From Aquimarina latercula DSM 2041 (GTDB lineage Bacteria > Bacteroidota > Bacteroidia > Flavobacteriales > Flavobacteriaceae): 64,000 nt of DNA. This document shows, one piece after another, positions 34,955-45,148 of this stretch. A program made the translations under genes and the position numbers. The number at the start of each line of letters is the position of its first letter. Position 1 is the first letter of the stretch. The notes beneath the pieces were generated by a model that was not told the origin of the DNA, made no database searches, and saw nothing but the letters and a program-made list of their open reading frames with translations. The stretch covers positions 1 to 64,000 of the forward strand of contig NZ_AUMK01000020.1 in assembly GCF_000430645.1 (NCBI RefSeq), written 5' to 3'.

Positions 34955-37294
34955 CTATTTAAGGGAGAGACTTCTATTAGAATTCTCATAAAAAATCATT
35001 TTTTCATTAACAGTTTTATATTCTTTATCTAATTCCTTTCGATATTTTAGTTCTACAGTATTCCAATCAGATGCCCATCCTTTCTTGATATTATTTAGAT
35101 ATACAATTTTAAGTTTGTGTTTTCCTTTTTTAAGAGCAATAGAGCTCTCTTCAGGATGTTTTTTTATTGTTTTTTTGTAATCGATCACTAATTGATTACC
35201 AATCCATATTTGATCTTGTGTACTAGAAAAATAATATATTCCATCTTCTGGGATGTCGATATATCCTTCTAGAAATACTGCTTTAAAATTTTCTTTTTTA
35301 ACTTCATGTCCCCAATCGAAGGTCGTATTTGCCTCTTTAATACTTTGTACGATTGATATTTTTGATGGAGTTTCTTTCCTGATATCATCTACACTTGAAA
35401 AGTGACCTTTTATCGTTTTTGTTTTTAAACCAGGAGATAAATCCATTGATTCTGATATAGGCGATAGATAGGATTGCTTAACAATGTCAATAGTTCTTGT
35501 TTTACTAATTTTTCCGTGTGGTAATATGGATGCAATTTTTAGAATAGATGTCTCATTAAATATGAGTGTTTTAGAGTATTCTTCACTTTTGTTGGTAGGA
35601 TTAGACCCATCTGTTGTATAGACCATTTTAACAGGATGTGTGGTGTTAAATGGGATGGATATACTATCAATGAATACTATCCGATCAGAGGAAGGACCTT
35701 CTGGTAATGGAATGTGGTAATTTATTTCATGATGATCAAGAATTGGATATAAGCTGTTTAAGCGATTTAAGAAATTATTAAAATTCTTGTTTTTCTCTAT
35801 AGTCCATCCTGTTTCTGCAATAGCAATTAATCTGGGGTATAATTGATATTCTGCGATTTTATCATTATCGGTTTGTTCAGCCCATAGATTTCCTTGTAAT
35901 CCAAGAATATGATGTCTTCTGTGTTCTTTTATTGCTTGGGGTATTGGATTGTACGAATATGTTTTTTTTAATGGAGTATGTCCCCCAAATGCCATTGGCT
36001 CTACTTGTTTATTACCCTGATAAAAATTAAGATATACATAGTCCAATGGAGTCATAATTACATCATGACCTTCATTTGCAGCTTTTATACCTCCTTTTTC
36101 TCCTTGCCAAGACATAATGTTGGTAGTTTTTGTAATTCCTCCTTCTAGAATTTCATCCCATCCAACCATTGTTTTATTATACTTGTGTAGAATTTTTTCT
36201 ACACGAGCCATAAAGTAACTTTGTAATTCTTTTTCATCTTTAAGTCCTTCTTTTTTGATCAGTTTTTGACATAATTCAGATTCTATCCAACTACGTTTAG
36301 GAACTTCATCTCCCCCAACATGGAAGTATTTATAAGGAAATAGAGCTACCATTTCTGTAATTACATTTTCTATAAAAACATATACCTCTTCTTTTCCTGC
36401 ACATAGGATGTTATAATCCACACCCCATATTTCTCTTATTTCAAAAGACTTTTCTTTACAAGCTAATTCCGGGTAGGATGCAAGAATTGCTTTAGCATGT
36501 CCTGGCATATCAAATTCGGGAATCACATCAATAAATCGTTCCTTAGCATATGCAACAACTTCTTTTATATCCTCTTGTGTGTAAAATCCATGATAAATGG
36601 TGCTATTTTTATTACCCCTTTTGGCACCTATTTCTGTTAATTTGGGATATTGCTTTATTTCTATACGCCAACCTTGATCATCGGTCAAATGCCAATGGAA
36701 TTTATTGATCTTTAATGTTGCCAAAAAATCCAACTGTTTTTTTATAAACTCTACTGTAAAAAAATGCCTAGAAACATCAAGTAATACACCTCTCCATTTA
36801 AAAGCCGGTTCATCTTTAATATCTATTGAAGGAATTATGACTTGTAAATTTTCGTGGGAGTCGTCATCAGAGACAAATGGTAGTAATTGCATTAAAGATT
36901 GGGCTCCGTAAAATAGACCTTTCGCTGTTTTTGAAATAATTTCAATATGATTTTCATAGGTTTTTAATAAGTAACCTTCTTCGGTTAATTCGACAGAAGG
37001 ATCTATAACTAGATAAATGGAATTGTCTTTTTTTTGATCTGATGTACTAAGATGTAATCCTGTTTTTTCATAAATAACATCGATAAAAAACAAAGCAATT
37101 TTCTGGGTTTCATTGGTCTTTACAATGAAAGAAGTTTTTTTGTCAATTGTAAAAGTCCCTTGCTTTTCCAGCAATGATAAAGGCATTGGAGTAATTCTGG
37201 GATTTGTATTTACAGCAGTTGTTGGTGTGTTTTTTTCATGACAAGAAATAAAAAAGATAATGATTGATAGTATATAGAAAATGGATTTCTTCAT
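34955..37294 (-). CDS. GH20 beta-N-acetylhexosaminidase lipoprotein
   Basis: This 779-residue protein has a lipobox (IIIFFISC, Cys18). A GH20b N-terminal domain precedes the catalytic barrel (KWRGVLLDVSRHFFTVEFIK, FHWHLTDDQGWRIEI). The catalytic pair is Asp329-Glu330 in FHVGGDEVPK. C-terminal beta domains follow, including one ending in a PA14-like pattern (DIPEDGIYYFSSTQDQIWIG). It releases GlcNAc from chitooligosaccharides, probably in the periplasm. It starts three bases after the GlcNAc kinase gene stop, so they are tightly co-transcribed. Confidence 0.93.
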   Translation of the reverse strand: MKKSIFYILSIIIFFISCHEKNTPTTAVNTNPRITPMPLSLLEKQGTFTIDKKTSFIVKTNETQKIALFFIDVIYEKTGLHLSTSDQKKDNSIYLVIDPSVELTEEGYLLKTYENHIEIISKTAKGLFYGAQSLMQLLPFVSDDDSHENLQVIIPSIDIKDEPAFKWRGVLLDVSRHFFTVEFIKKQLDFLATLKINKFHWHLTDDQGWRIEIKQYPKLTEIGAKRGNKNSTIYHGFYTQEDIKEVVAYAKERFIDVIPEFDMPGHAKAILASYPELACKEKSFEIREIWGVDYNILCAGKEEVYVFIENVITEMVALFPYKYFHVGGDEVPKRSWIESELCQKLIKKEGLKDEKELQSYFMARVEKILHKYNKTMVGWDEILEGGITKTTNIMSWQGEKGGIKAANEGHDVIMTPLDYVYLNFYQGNKQVEPMAFGGHTPLKKTYSYNPIPQAIKEHRRHHILGLQGNLWAEQTDNDKIAEYQLYPRLIAIAETGWTIEKNKNFNNFLNRLNSLYPILDHHEINYHIPLPEGPSSDRIVFIDSISIPFNTTHPVKMVYTTDGSNPTNKSEEYSKTLIFNETSILKIASILPHGKISKTRTIDIVKQSYLSPISESMDLSPGLKTKTIKGHFSSVDDIRKETPSKISIVQSIKEANTTFDWGHEVKKENFKAVFLEGYIDIPEDGIYYFSSTQDQIWIGNQLVIDYKKTIKKHPEESSIALKKGKHKLKIVYLNNIKKGWASDWNTVELKYRKELDKEYKTVNEKMIFYENSNRSLSLK

Positions 37295-37297
37295 TTG

Positions 37298-38170
37298 TTA
37301 TATTGTTTTTTGTAGTGTATTCCTAGTAGAGATAATGTGATTAATAAGATTGTTTATAGGTTTTTTGATAAAACTTTTTGCCGTAAAACCTTTGTCAAGC
37401 AGTATTTTATTAATGATGTCCTGGGAATAGTATGCAATAGAACCAACAAAATGTATAGGGTTGTTTTCTAATTCTTTGGAATAAAGTGTCAAATAGTTGT
37501 CTATAAAAACTTTGATTCCATAGTATAACATTCTTTCTATAAAGGGATGATTTCGATGTTGAAACATGAAAAATGCATATGAGGCTAGGTATGCATTAGG
37601 TTGCCGAAGATCATATAAATTATAAAAGAGTTGCTCTAAATTGGAGCCAAACTTGGTTTCAAATTCTTTCGCAAGGCTTGAAGGCATTTTTTGTAAATAA
37701 AAACTTTTAAGCAATTCTTTTCCGAAGTAATTACCACTACCTTCATCCGCTAGTAAATATCCTAATGAAGGGGCATATTGTATTATTTTTTTACCGTCAA
37801 AGTAGCAGCAATTAGAGCCGGTTCCTAAAATAACAATTACGGCTGGTGTCTTTGTGGTAGCGTGTACAGCAGCAATAATATCCTCTTCAATATTTATTAC
37901 CGTGAGATTTTTAAAGATAGATTGAAAAGATGATTTGACTTTTTGATTTGATGCTTCTGTGTTACATCCAGCTCCGTAAAAGTGTACTTCATTAATCAAA
38001 TTTCTTTTTTTCGAAACTTCGGAAATCTCTAATAATATGCTTTCAATTTTGTTTTGTGATGTGTTTAATGGGTTGATTCCTATTGTTGTCTGTGAGAATA
38101 CTTGTTTTCCTTGTGAGTCCATTAGAATCCAATCACATTTTGTAGAACCACTATCTGCTATTAATATCAT
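37298..38170 (-). CDS. N-acetylglucosamine kinase (BadF/BadG-type ATPase)
   Basis: The 290-residue protein has the ASKHA-fold phosphate-1 motif MILIADSGSTKCDW at the N-terminus. VIVILGTGSNCCYF and GYLLADEGSGNYFGKELLKS in the middle are typical of the BadF/BadG GlcNAc kinases. It would phosphorylate GlcNAc to GlcNAc-6-phosphate in the cytoplasm. Its place between the deaminase and hexosaminidase genes supports this substrate. Confidence 0.88.
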   Translation of the reverse strand: MILIADSGSTKCDWILMDSQGKQVFSQTTIGINPLNTSQNKIESILLEISEVSKKRNLINEVHFYGAGCNTEASNQKVKSSFQSIFKNLTVINIEEDIIAAVHATTKTPAVIVILGTGSNCCYFDGKKIIQYAPSLGYLLADEGSGNYFGKELLKSFYLQKMPSSLAKEFETKFGSNLEQLFYNLYDLRQPNAYLASYAFFMFQHRNHPFIERMLYYGIKVFIDNYLTLYSKELENNPIHFVGSIAYYSQDIINKILLDKGFTAKSFIKKPINNLINHIISTRNTLQKTI

Positions 38171-38273
38171 AGACTCTAATCTTTATGGTTTGTTTTATAA
38201 TTAAGAGCTTCTTGTTCATGATTTTTAACACACATTTTTAAAGTTTAAGAGTTAATAAAGTCAATGCTACGTG

Positions 38274-40184
38274 TTAAAAATAATGTCTTTTAAAAGCCTC
38301 AATAGCTTCATAATCAGCTAGCCCTAAATTATCGTATCGTTCCGCAGTATCTTTATTTCGTTCCTCTGCTCTCAGCCAAAATTCTCTCGAGTCTTCACCT
38401 TGAAACATTACTTTATCTTTTTGAGATTGGTGAAAAAGAATTGCATTTGTTTTTCGATTTACTTCATCTGGGCTTAATGGTACTGCCATTTCAATATCAT
38501 GGATATCCCACTCATGCCAGGCTCCTCTGTATAGCCAAAGCCAACAATCATTCATGAATTTTTCATGCTTTATTATTGATATTGTTTCGAGAATTGCATC
38601 AAGACAAAGTTTATGTGTTCCGTGTGGATCTGCCAGATCACCAGCTGCATAGATCTGATGTGGTTTTATATGAGTTATAATATCCTTTACAATATTAATA
38701 TCGGGAGTGTCAATAGGGTTTTTTTTCGCTCTGCCGGTTTCATAAAAAGGAAGGTTTAAAAAGTGAACTTTATGATCAGGAAGCCCCAAATATCTAGTAG
38801 CACCGTAGGATTCCATTGTTCGAATAAGACCTTTAGTTAATCTTACTTCTGGAGAATCAATATCTCCAGTATTTTTTGATTTTATAGCGTCTATTATATT
38901 TTTAAATATACTATTACCATCAGCTAAACGTTGTGCTACTTCTCCAAATTTTAAGGCTTCTTGATCAGTTACAGCAATATTCCCAGAGGTTTGATATGCA
39001 ACATGTACATCATGACCCTGATCAATAAGCCTAGAGAATGTTCCTCCCATAGAAATTACATCATCATCAGGATGAGGACTGAAGATTAGTACTCTTTTTT
39101 GAGCAGGATTGGCTCTTTCCGGACGTTTAGCGTCATCAGCATTTGGTTTTCCACCAGGCCATCCTGTGATGGTGTTTTGTAAATGATTAAACATTTTAAT
39201 GTTAAGTTCATATGCAGATCCTTCTAAAGTTAGAAGACTGGACATACCGTGATCATTATAATCTTTATCAGTTAGTTTTAACAAAGGTTTTTGCACTTCC
39301 TCACTTAACCATGTAACTGCTTTTAGTTTAAGTTTCGGTGTCCAAATACACTGATCTACTAACCAGGGAGTTTTAATTCTAGTAAGATCGGCTGCTGCTT
39401 CACTATCCAGAATAACGGTAATGTTTTTATGATCCTGTAAGAAAGAAGCTGGAATTTGAGGGGTCATTTCGCCTTCAATAGTTTTTTTTACGACAGATGC
39501 TTTTTTATGACCCCAAGCAAGTAAAAGAATACGTTTAGCTTTTATAATAGTGCTTATTCCCATAGTTATGGCTCTTTTGGGAACATTTTCTAAACCATTA
39601 AAATCTGATGCTGCATCTCTTCTAGTTATATGATCCAATGTTATAATCCTTGTTCCAGAATTACGATGAGATCCAGGTTCGTTAAATCCAATATGCCCTG
39701 TTCTACCAATACCAAGTAATTGAAAATCTAGTCCACCAAGTTTTTTTATTTTCATTTCATAATCGATACAGTATTGATCAATTTCTTCTAGATTAATATT
39801 TCCAGAAGGAATATTGATATTTTCTGGATTTATGTCAACGTGATCAAAGAGATGTTGATGCATAAAGTGATAATAACTTTGTTGATTATCTGTATCCATA
39901 GGATAATATTCATCCAGATTAAAGGTGATCACGTTATTGAAACTGAGTTCTCCTAATCTATATAATGTAACTAGTTCTTCATATACTTTTATTGGAGAAG
40001 ATCCAGTAGCCAATCCTAGTACACAAGACTTACCTTCTTTTTGTTTTTGTTTTATTAAATCTGAAATTTCTAAAGCTGCCAATTTAGAAGCATAAGAAGA
40101 ATCCTGAAATATTTCATTATGGATTTTTTCGAATTTGGTATCTTCAAATTTGCCAACTTGTCTGAATTTAATTTCTTTAATCAT
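38274..40184 (-). CDS. nagB: Glucosamine-6-phosphate deaminase fused to a PIG-L/LmbE-type domain
   Basis: The first part (about 20-290) is the deaminase, with GLATGSSPIKVYEEL, FNLDEYYPMDTDNQQSYYHF and GIGRTGHIGFNEPGSH. It converts glucosamine-6-phosphate to fructose-6-phosphate and ammonia. The second part (about 365-636) has the PHPDDD zinc motif of the PIG-L/LmbE deacetylase family (VLIFSPHPDDDVISMGGT, DPHGTHKLCLDAI). This long form of about 640 residues is known in Bacteroidota. No separate nagA is present in the window, so the second domain could supply deacetylation; that is inference. Confidence 0.9.
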   Translation of the reverse strand: MIKEIKFRQVGKFEDTKFEKIHNEIFQDSSYASKLAALEISDLIKQKQKEGKSCVLGLATGSSPIKVYEELVTLYRLGELSFNNVITFNLDEYYPMDTDNQQSYYHFMHQHLFDHVDINPENINIPSGNINLEEIDQYCIDYEMKIKKLGGLDFQLLGIGRTGHIGFNEPGSHRNSGTRIITLDHITRRDAASDFNGLENVPKRAITMGISTIIKAKRILLLAWGHKKASVVKKTIEGEMTPQIPASFLQDHKNITVILDSEAAADLTRIKTPWLVDQCIWTPKLKLKAVTWLSEEVQKPLLKLTDKDYNDHGMSSLLTLEGSAYELNIKMFNHLQNTITGWPGGKPNADDAKRPERANPAQKRVLIFSPHPDDDVISMGGTFSRLIDQGHDVHVAYQTSGNIAVTDQEALKFGEVAQRLADGNSIFKNIIDAIKSKNTGDIDSPEVRLTKGLIRTMESYGATRYLGLPDHKVHFLNLPFYETGRAKKNPIDTPDINIVKDIITHIKPHQIYAAGDLADPHGTHKLCLDAILETISIIKHEKFMNDCWLWLYRGAWHEWDIHDIEMAVPLSPDEVNRKTNAILFHQSQKDKVMFQGEDSREFWLRAEERNKDTAERYDNLGLADYEAIEAFKRHYF

Positions 40185-40246
40185 TTTTCTTTTTTAATAG
40201 TACCATATTGATTTATGGAAGGTTAATAAGAGTTTTTATTACATAC

Positions 40247-41782
40247 TTATTCAATATCCCACCAGATAGAAGTTGTCATTGTATCTGGTCCTTGTCTATC
40301 TATAGCTTCTTTTACTTTTGTTTCATTTGCGACTAGTTCTGTGGTTGAATATTGTAATCTTTTTGGGACTGTTCCATTATTAGGTTCTGAGACAAAGAAA
40401 ATAGCGTTGTCTGTTAATGTTGGGATAAGTTCTGTTCTTCTTACTAGAGACCAAGCTTCATATCCATTCATTAATAGTGCTAACCATCGTTGATTCCAGA
40501 CAGCTTCTAATTGTTGTTCTGTTGATCCAGATAAAGTGGCGATAGGTTCGTTAATTATAAAAGTTTCGATATCACCAGCATCTACATCCCAAAACTTCAT
40601 ACTCGCTCTAATTCCTTCTTCGTAAAGTCCTTGTGGATTTCCAGAATACCCTAAAAGTGCTGCTTCTGCTTGTAGAAAGTAAGATTCTGCAGCAGTTAAA
40701 ATTTGAGTTGGTACAACGTTAGCTACATCAGTTGTCGAAGTCCCGATGATTTTTTGAGATGGAATTGCAAGATTATCTCTTGGGATAATTCCTCTCATTG
40801 AAATTGCGGTACCTTCAAAAGTGTCATTTGGAGAAGGATCTGCTATCTGTGGGAGTCTAGGATCATTATTATCATTTAATAAATTCAAGTAACGATCTGA
40901 GAATACCCATTTAGAACCTAGTCCTCCAAATCCCCAGTAAACATCTTCGAAACTTCCATCAAGAAATGATAGTATCAACGCAGATTCGGATTTTTTTAAT
41001 AGTGCTTCATTAGAGCTATCTATGAGGGTATTACTTAGACAATCATTAATAACTGTATCTATAAAGGATTGCTCACCTGCTTGTATAAAAGCATCTCTGG
41101 ATCGTATTGCGATACGTAATCGCAAGGTATTAGCAAACGCCTTCCATTTTTGAGGGTCTCCATTATAAATGAAATCGCCATCTGCTCCAGCAATTATTTC
41201 TGATGAAGTGCCAATCTCATCCATTTGTGCTTTTAGGTCATTTAGGATACTGGTATAAATTTCTTTTTGAGCGTCATATGTAGGTTGAGGATTAGTCAAA
41301 ATTAATTCGTCACCAATTACATCACTATAAGGGATATCTCCATAAATATCTGTCATTTTTTGATAAAACCACGACATCATAATTTTGGTAACTGCTGCAC
41401 CATTAGTATCTTCAAGATCATTATAAGTACCTAGTAAATTTCTAATATTGAGGGAGACTTTTTGATATGATGCATCAAATATCGCATTAGTCCAACCTTG
41501 ATTGTTTTGATAAGCATCTCCAGCAAACCAAGATCCTTCTGCATTGTAACTAAATTGATTTGCAAATTGGCTAGTATAGATTAAATTTCCTCTCCAGGTT
41601 AAGAAACGAGGTTCAGCAAATTCAAAATATTGTACTCCAGCCATAATACCTTCCACAGTTGCAGTTTGCGGGTCAATAGGGTTGGTATTTATTTCTTCAA
41701 AATCTTCAGTACAAGAAATAGTTGTAATAATTAGTATAAGAAAACCAACAAATAGTTTTATGATGTGTTTTTGAGTTTTCAT
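40247..41782 (-). CDS. SusD/RagB-like nutrient-binding lipoprotein
   Basis: The lipobox is LIITTISC (Cys24), followed by TEDFEEINTNPIDPQTATVE, typical of the SusD-like family. The 511-residue length and the segment GDPQKWKAFANTLRLRIAIR, with the C-terminal VWNQRWLALLMNGYEAWSLV, are also family hallmarks. It would sit as a lid on the SusC pore at the outer membrane and bind chitooligosaccharides. It starts 31 bases after susC. Confidence 0.92.
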   Translation of the reverse strand: MKTQKHIIKLFVGFLILIITTISCTEDFEEINTNPIDPQTATVEGIMAGVQYFEFAEPRFLTWRGNLIYTSQFANQFSYNAEGSWFAGDAYQNNQGWTNAIFDASYQKVSLNIRNLLGTYNDLEDTNGAAVTKIMMSWFYQKMTDIYGDIPYSDVIGDELILTNPQPTYDAQKEIYTSILNDLKAQMDEIGTSSEIIAGADGDFIYNGDPQKWKAFANTLRLRIAIRSRDAFIQAGEQSFIDTVINDCLSNTLIDSSNEALLKKSESALILSFLDGSFEDVYWGFGGLGSKWVFSDRYLNLLNDNNDPRLPQIADPSPNDTFEGTAISMRGIIPRDNLAIPSQKIIGTSTTDVANVVPTQILTAAESYFLQAEAALLGYSGNPQGLYEEGIRASMKFWDVDAGDIETFIINEPIATLSGSTEQQLEAVWNQRWLALLMNGYEAWSLVRRTELIPTLTDNAIFFVSEPNNGTVPKRLQYSTTELVANETKVKEAIDRQGPDTMTTSIWWDIE

Positions 41783-41813
41783 AATTCTTTGTTTATTAAT
41801 AACATTATTTATT

Positions 41814-44800
41814 TTAAAAAGTAAGATTTACTCTAAGTCCGTGGCTACTGGCAGAAGGAATTCCAAAAAATTCAACTCCACCAAAACTTGTATTGAAACC
41901 TGTTTCAGGATCAAAATTGTCAGTATTACTATGAAGTATGGCTAAGTTTCTTCCTACATAGCTTATAGATAGATTAGATAGATGTAGTCCTTTAATTGTT
42001 CTCTCAGGAAAAGTATACCCAAACGTTAGTTCTCTAAATTTAATGAAGCTTCCATCGTAGACCCAGTTTTCTGAAATTTGACCGACTCTACCCCAATATG
42101 TTTGAGGGTTTACACCTCTTTGCTGTACATTAGGATCTAATGTTCCATCAATCACTGCATTTTGAGGTAAGGAGATACCTTGTCCGCCAGAAAAGAATTC
42201 TCTTCCTTCTAATGTTTCGATCGCCGTACCTTGTGTATGTCTTTGTATTTCTGATAAGGAAAATACATCCCCACCAAACCTTGCGTCGAATAAGAAACTT
42301 AAAGAGAATTGTTTATAAGAAAAAGAGTTTCCCCAGTTTAAAAAAGCATCTGGAGCAACATCACCGATTTGAGATATTTCAGTATTAATTACTGGTAATC
42401 CGTTAGTATCGTAGATTACATTTCCATTATCATCTTTCGAGAATGTAGTACCAAATAAACCTTGAGCGCTAGAGCCTACTTCGGCCGCTACTTGAACCAC
42501 ATCATTAAATTGACGTATTAATATGTTTCTATCCACTCCTTGAGCTAATTCTTCAACTTTATTTTCGTTAGTTGTGAAATTTACGGTTGTAGACCATTTA
42601 AAGTTATCGGTCTTTATAATATCAGCGTCTAAAGAAAGTTCAAGCCCTTTATTTGTTACTAAACCAGCGTTGATTATTTGATTTGCTGCTCCACTTGATG
42701 GAGGAAGCGTTAATCGTAATATTTGATCTTCGGTTCTTATAGTGTAATATGTCGCAGAAAGCCCTATTCTGTTGTTTATAAAACGGGCATCTAAACCAAA
42801 TTCAAGAGCATTTGATATTTCAGGAACTAAGTCGGGGTTGTTAAGTTCTGGCCCAGTTCCTGCCCCTTCTTCTGCATTTCCGAAAAAGAAAAAACGCTGG
42901 CCGTTAAAAAGATTAGATGATACATTATAAGTATTTACAAGAGAAAAAGCACCTGTGGCATTACCAGTCTGCGCAAAACTACCTCTCAATTTTAGATTAG
43001 AAAGTATTTCGTTGTCCTGTAATGATGGGAAAGCATCTGTTGCTACAAAACTTAATCCAACAGATGGATAGAAAAATGAAGCATCGTTTATTGGTAATGT
43101 AGAACTCCAGTCATTTCTCGCGGTAAATTCTGCAAATAAATAATTGTTAAATCCTATAGTCATAGATCCGAATATAGAATTAGAAGAATTTTTGGCATTA
43201 CCAGGAACTACGCTAATACTCTCAAAATTGTTAAGAGAGAAAAAGTTAGGAAGTAAAAAAGTTTCTCCAATAGCTTGTAATGATCTAAAAGAGACATCAG
43301 AGTGACTAAACCCAAGTGTAGCTCCCAAGTTAAAATTATTACCTATGTCTGTATTGTAGGTAAAAATTAAATCATAATTATTGGTTCTAGCAGTAGAGTT
43401 GGTATCAGAAAATCTTCCGTTACCAGCAATGTCAAAAGCACCGAAAGGATTGAATATCTGCTGACTACTTGTGATGTGGTCTTGAGAAAGTCTCATTAAT
43501 CCCTTTAGGCCTGGTGCGATATCAATATTTAGTTCTAATAGACTGATATATCGATCAACTTCATCTTCATTGAGCAGTGTATTAGAAGTGTAATATGGAT
43601 TTGTAATGAAAGCTCCTGCCCAGTTATTGGGAGTGCCATCCGATTCTAAAAAGTTATCTCTTAACAATGTATTAGAAATATTTCTGGGCCTTAGAGAAAG
43701 AGCGCGAGTAATATTGGTTTGACCTCCTGTTAGTTCAGGTCGATTTCGTGCATCTTGATGGATATAATCAACCTTTCCGAGGATCTTTAACCAACTTGTG
43801 ATAGAAGCACCAGCTTTGATACTAAAGTTTTGACGTTTTAAATTACTTCCAGAGACTATGGACTCATCATCTAATCTGGAATAACTAAACCTATAATCAA
43901 ATTTTTCTGTTCCTTGTGAAACTGCAACTGAATTTAAAAAAGAAAACCCACTCCTGAAAAAATCTTTAAAATCATTGTCATTCGCAGAATAACTGGCAGT
44001 TCCAACTCCATCAAAACGCTCTCGTTGTGTTCCATCTAACCTCGGTCCAAAACTACTACCATTGGTGATATCGTATACTAGTTGATTTGTTGAGGTGTCA
44101 AACAAACCTTGACCATATTCATTTTGAAATTTAGGGGAAACCAATATAGAACTTGCAGTAATCGAAGAGTTTATTTCTACAGTGGGCTTGTCAGAACGTC
44201 CTTTTTTAGTGGTAATTACTAAAACACCATTTATTCCTCTAAATCCATAGAGTGCTGTAGCATTTCCACCTTTTAGTAAGGATATGTTTTCGATATCATT
44301 AGGGTTTAGATTAGATAGTGTGTTACCATAATCAAGTCCAGAAGCAAAATCTCCCTGACCACCTTGATTATCATCTATAATAACACCATCCAATACAATT
44401 AGAGGTTGATTGTTAGCTCCTAAAGAACTGATTCCTCTAATATTAATTGATACAGATGAACCAATTCCACCTGAGTTAGAATTGATATTTACACCCGCTA
44501 ATTTCCCACGAATCGCTGATCCAATATTAGGATCTGCTGTTTGTGTAATTGTTTCAGATTTAAGTTGTTGTACTGAATACCCTAGTTTTTTTGATTCTTG
44601 TCGTATACCAAAAGCTGTTATTACTACATCCTCTAGTTGTTCTGCATCTTCTTCTAGACCAATATTTATGGTGTTTGATGAGCCAATAGATTTTTCTACG
44701 GTTTTAAATCCGATATAAGAAAATACCAGAATATCACCTGTAGAAGCATTAATTGTATATGCACCATCAAAATCGGTTTGTGCTCCGGTAGAAGTTCCTT

Positions 44801-44936
44801 TCACAATAACATTTACTCCAGGTAAGGGTGTGTTATTTACCGCATCAGTTATTATTCCAGATATTTTTTTTTCCTGAGCGAGAACTCCGATTACTAAAAA
44901 TAAAAATGAAATTAAAGTTAATTTTTTTTGCCTCAT
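41814..44936 (-). CDS. SusC/RagA-like TonB-dependent outer-membrane transporter
   Basis: The 1040-residue protein begins with a signal peptide (MRQKKLTLISFLFLVIGVLA). A carboxypeptidase-regulatory-like domain follows (ISGIITDAVNNTPLPGVNVI, YTINASTGDILVFSYIGF). Next is the plug (SIRGK-type SAIRGKLAGVNINSNSG, LIVLDGVIIDDNQGG) and a long beta-barrel ending in an aromatic residue (VNLTF). It is the first gene of the minus-strand chitin operon and is divergent from the two-component genes. Oligosaccharide uptake driven by TonB is expected. Confidence 0.93.
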   Translation of the reverse strand: MRQKKLTLISFLFLVIGVLAQEKKISGIITDAVNNTPLPGVNVIVKGTSTGAQTDFDGAYTINASTGDILVFSYIGFKTVEKSIGSSNTINIGLEEDAEQLEDVVITAFGIRQESKKLGYSVQQLKSETITQTADPNIGSAIRGKLAGVNINSNSGGIGSSVSINIRGISSLGANNQPLIVLDGVIIDDNQGGQGDFASGLDYGNTLSNLNPNDIENISLLKGGNATALYGFRGINGVLVITTKKGRSDKPTVEINSSITASSILVSPKFQNEYGQGLFDTSTNQLVYDITNGSSFGPRLDGTQRERFDGVGTASYSANDNDFKDFFRSGFSFLNSVAVSQGTEKFDYRFSYSRLDDESIVSGSNLKRQNFSIKAGASITSWLKILGKVDYIHQDARNRPELTGGQTNITRALSLRPRNISNTLLRDNFLESDGTPNNWAGAFITNPYYTSNTLLNEDEVDRYISLLELNIDIAPGLKGLMRLSQDHITSSQQIFNPFGAFDIAGNGRFSDTNSTARTNNYDLIFTYNTDIGNNFNLGATLGFSHSDVSFRSLQAIGETFLLPNFFSLNNFESISVVPGNAKNSSNSIFGSMTIGFNNYLFAEFTARNDWSSTLPINDASFFYPSVGLSFVATDAFPSLQDNEILSNLKLRGSFAQTGNATGAFSLVNTYNVSSNLFNGQRFFFFGNAEEGAGTGPELNNPDLVPEISNALEFGLDARFINNRIGLSATYYTIRTEDQILRLTLPPSSGAANQIINAGLVTNKGLELSLDADIIKTDNFKWSTTVNFTTNENKVEELAQGVDRNILIRQFNDVVQVAAEVGSSAQGLFGTTFSKDDNGNVIYDTNGLPVINTEISQIGDVAPDAFLNWGNSFSYKQFSLSFLFDARFGGDVFSLSEIQRHTQGTAIETLEGREFFSGGQGISLPQNAVIDGTLDPNVQQRGVNPQTYWGRVGQISENWVYDGSFIKFRELTFGYTFPERTIKGLHLSNLSISYVGRNLAILHSNTDNFDPETGFNTSFGGVEFFGIPSASSHGLRVNLTF

Positions 44937-45148
44937 GTTTTCCTTTTATTGATTATTTGCGTTGTTCTAAATTAATAGTTTGAAGGTTTTCTTTTTTTTT
45001 TTTTATCCCAACAACAGCATTTTGATAATGAACGACATATAACCATAGATAACCGTTGCTACAGGTTTTTGGAACCAAACATTTTTTTGTTTTTTATGAT
45101 ATTTAATGATACTTTTTCACAGTTTTTTAATAAAATTAACACTGTTCT
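44937..45148. promoter_or_regulatory. Divergent control region of the chitin locus
   Basis: About 210 bases separate susC (minus) from the histidine kinase gene (plus). It contains a run of T at 44991-45003 and no gene. Promoters for both arms must lie here; I could not fix their boxes with confidence. Confidence 0.45.
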
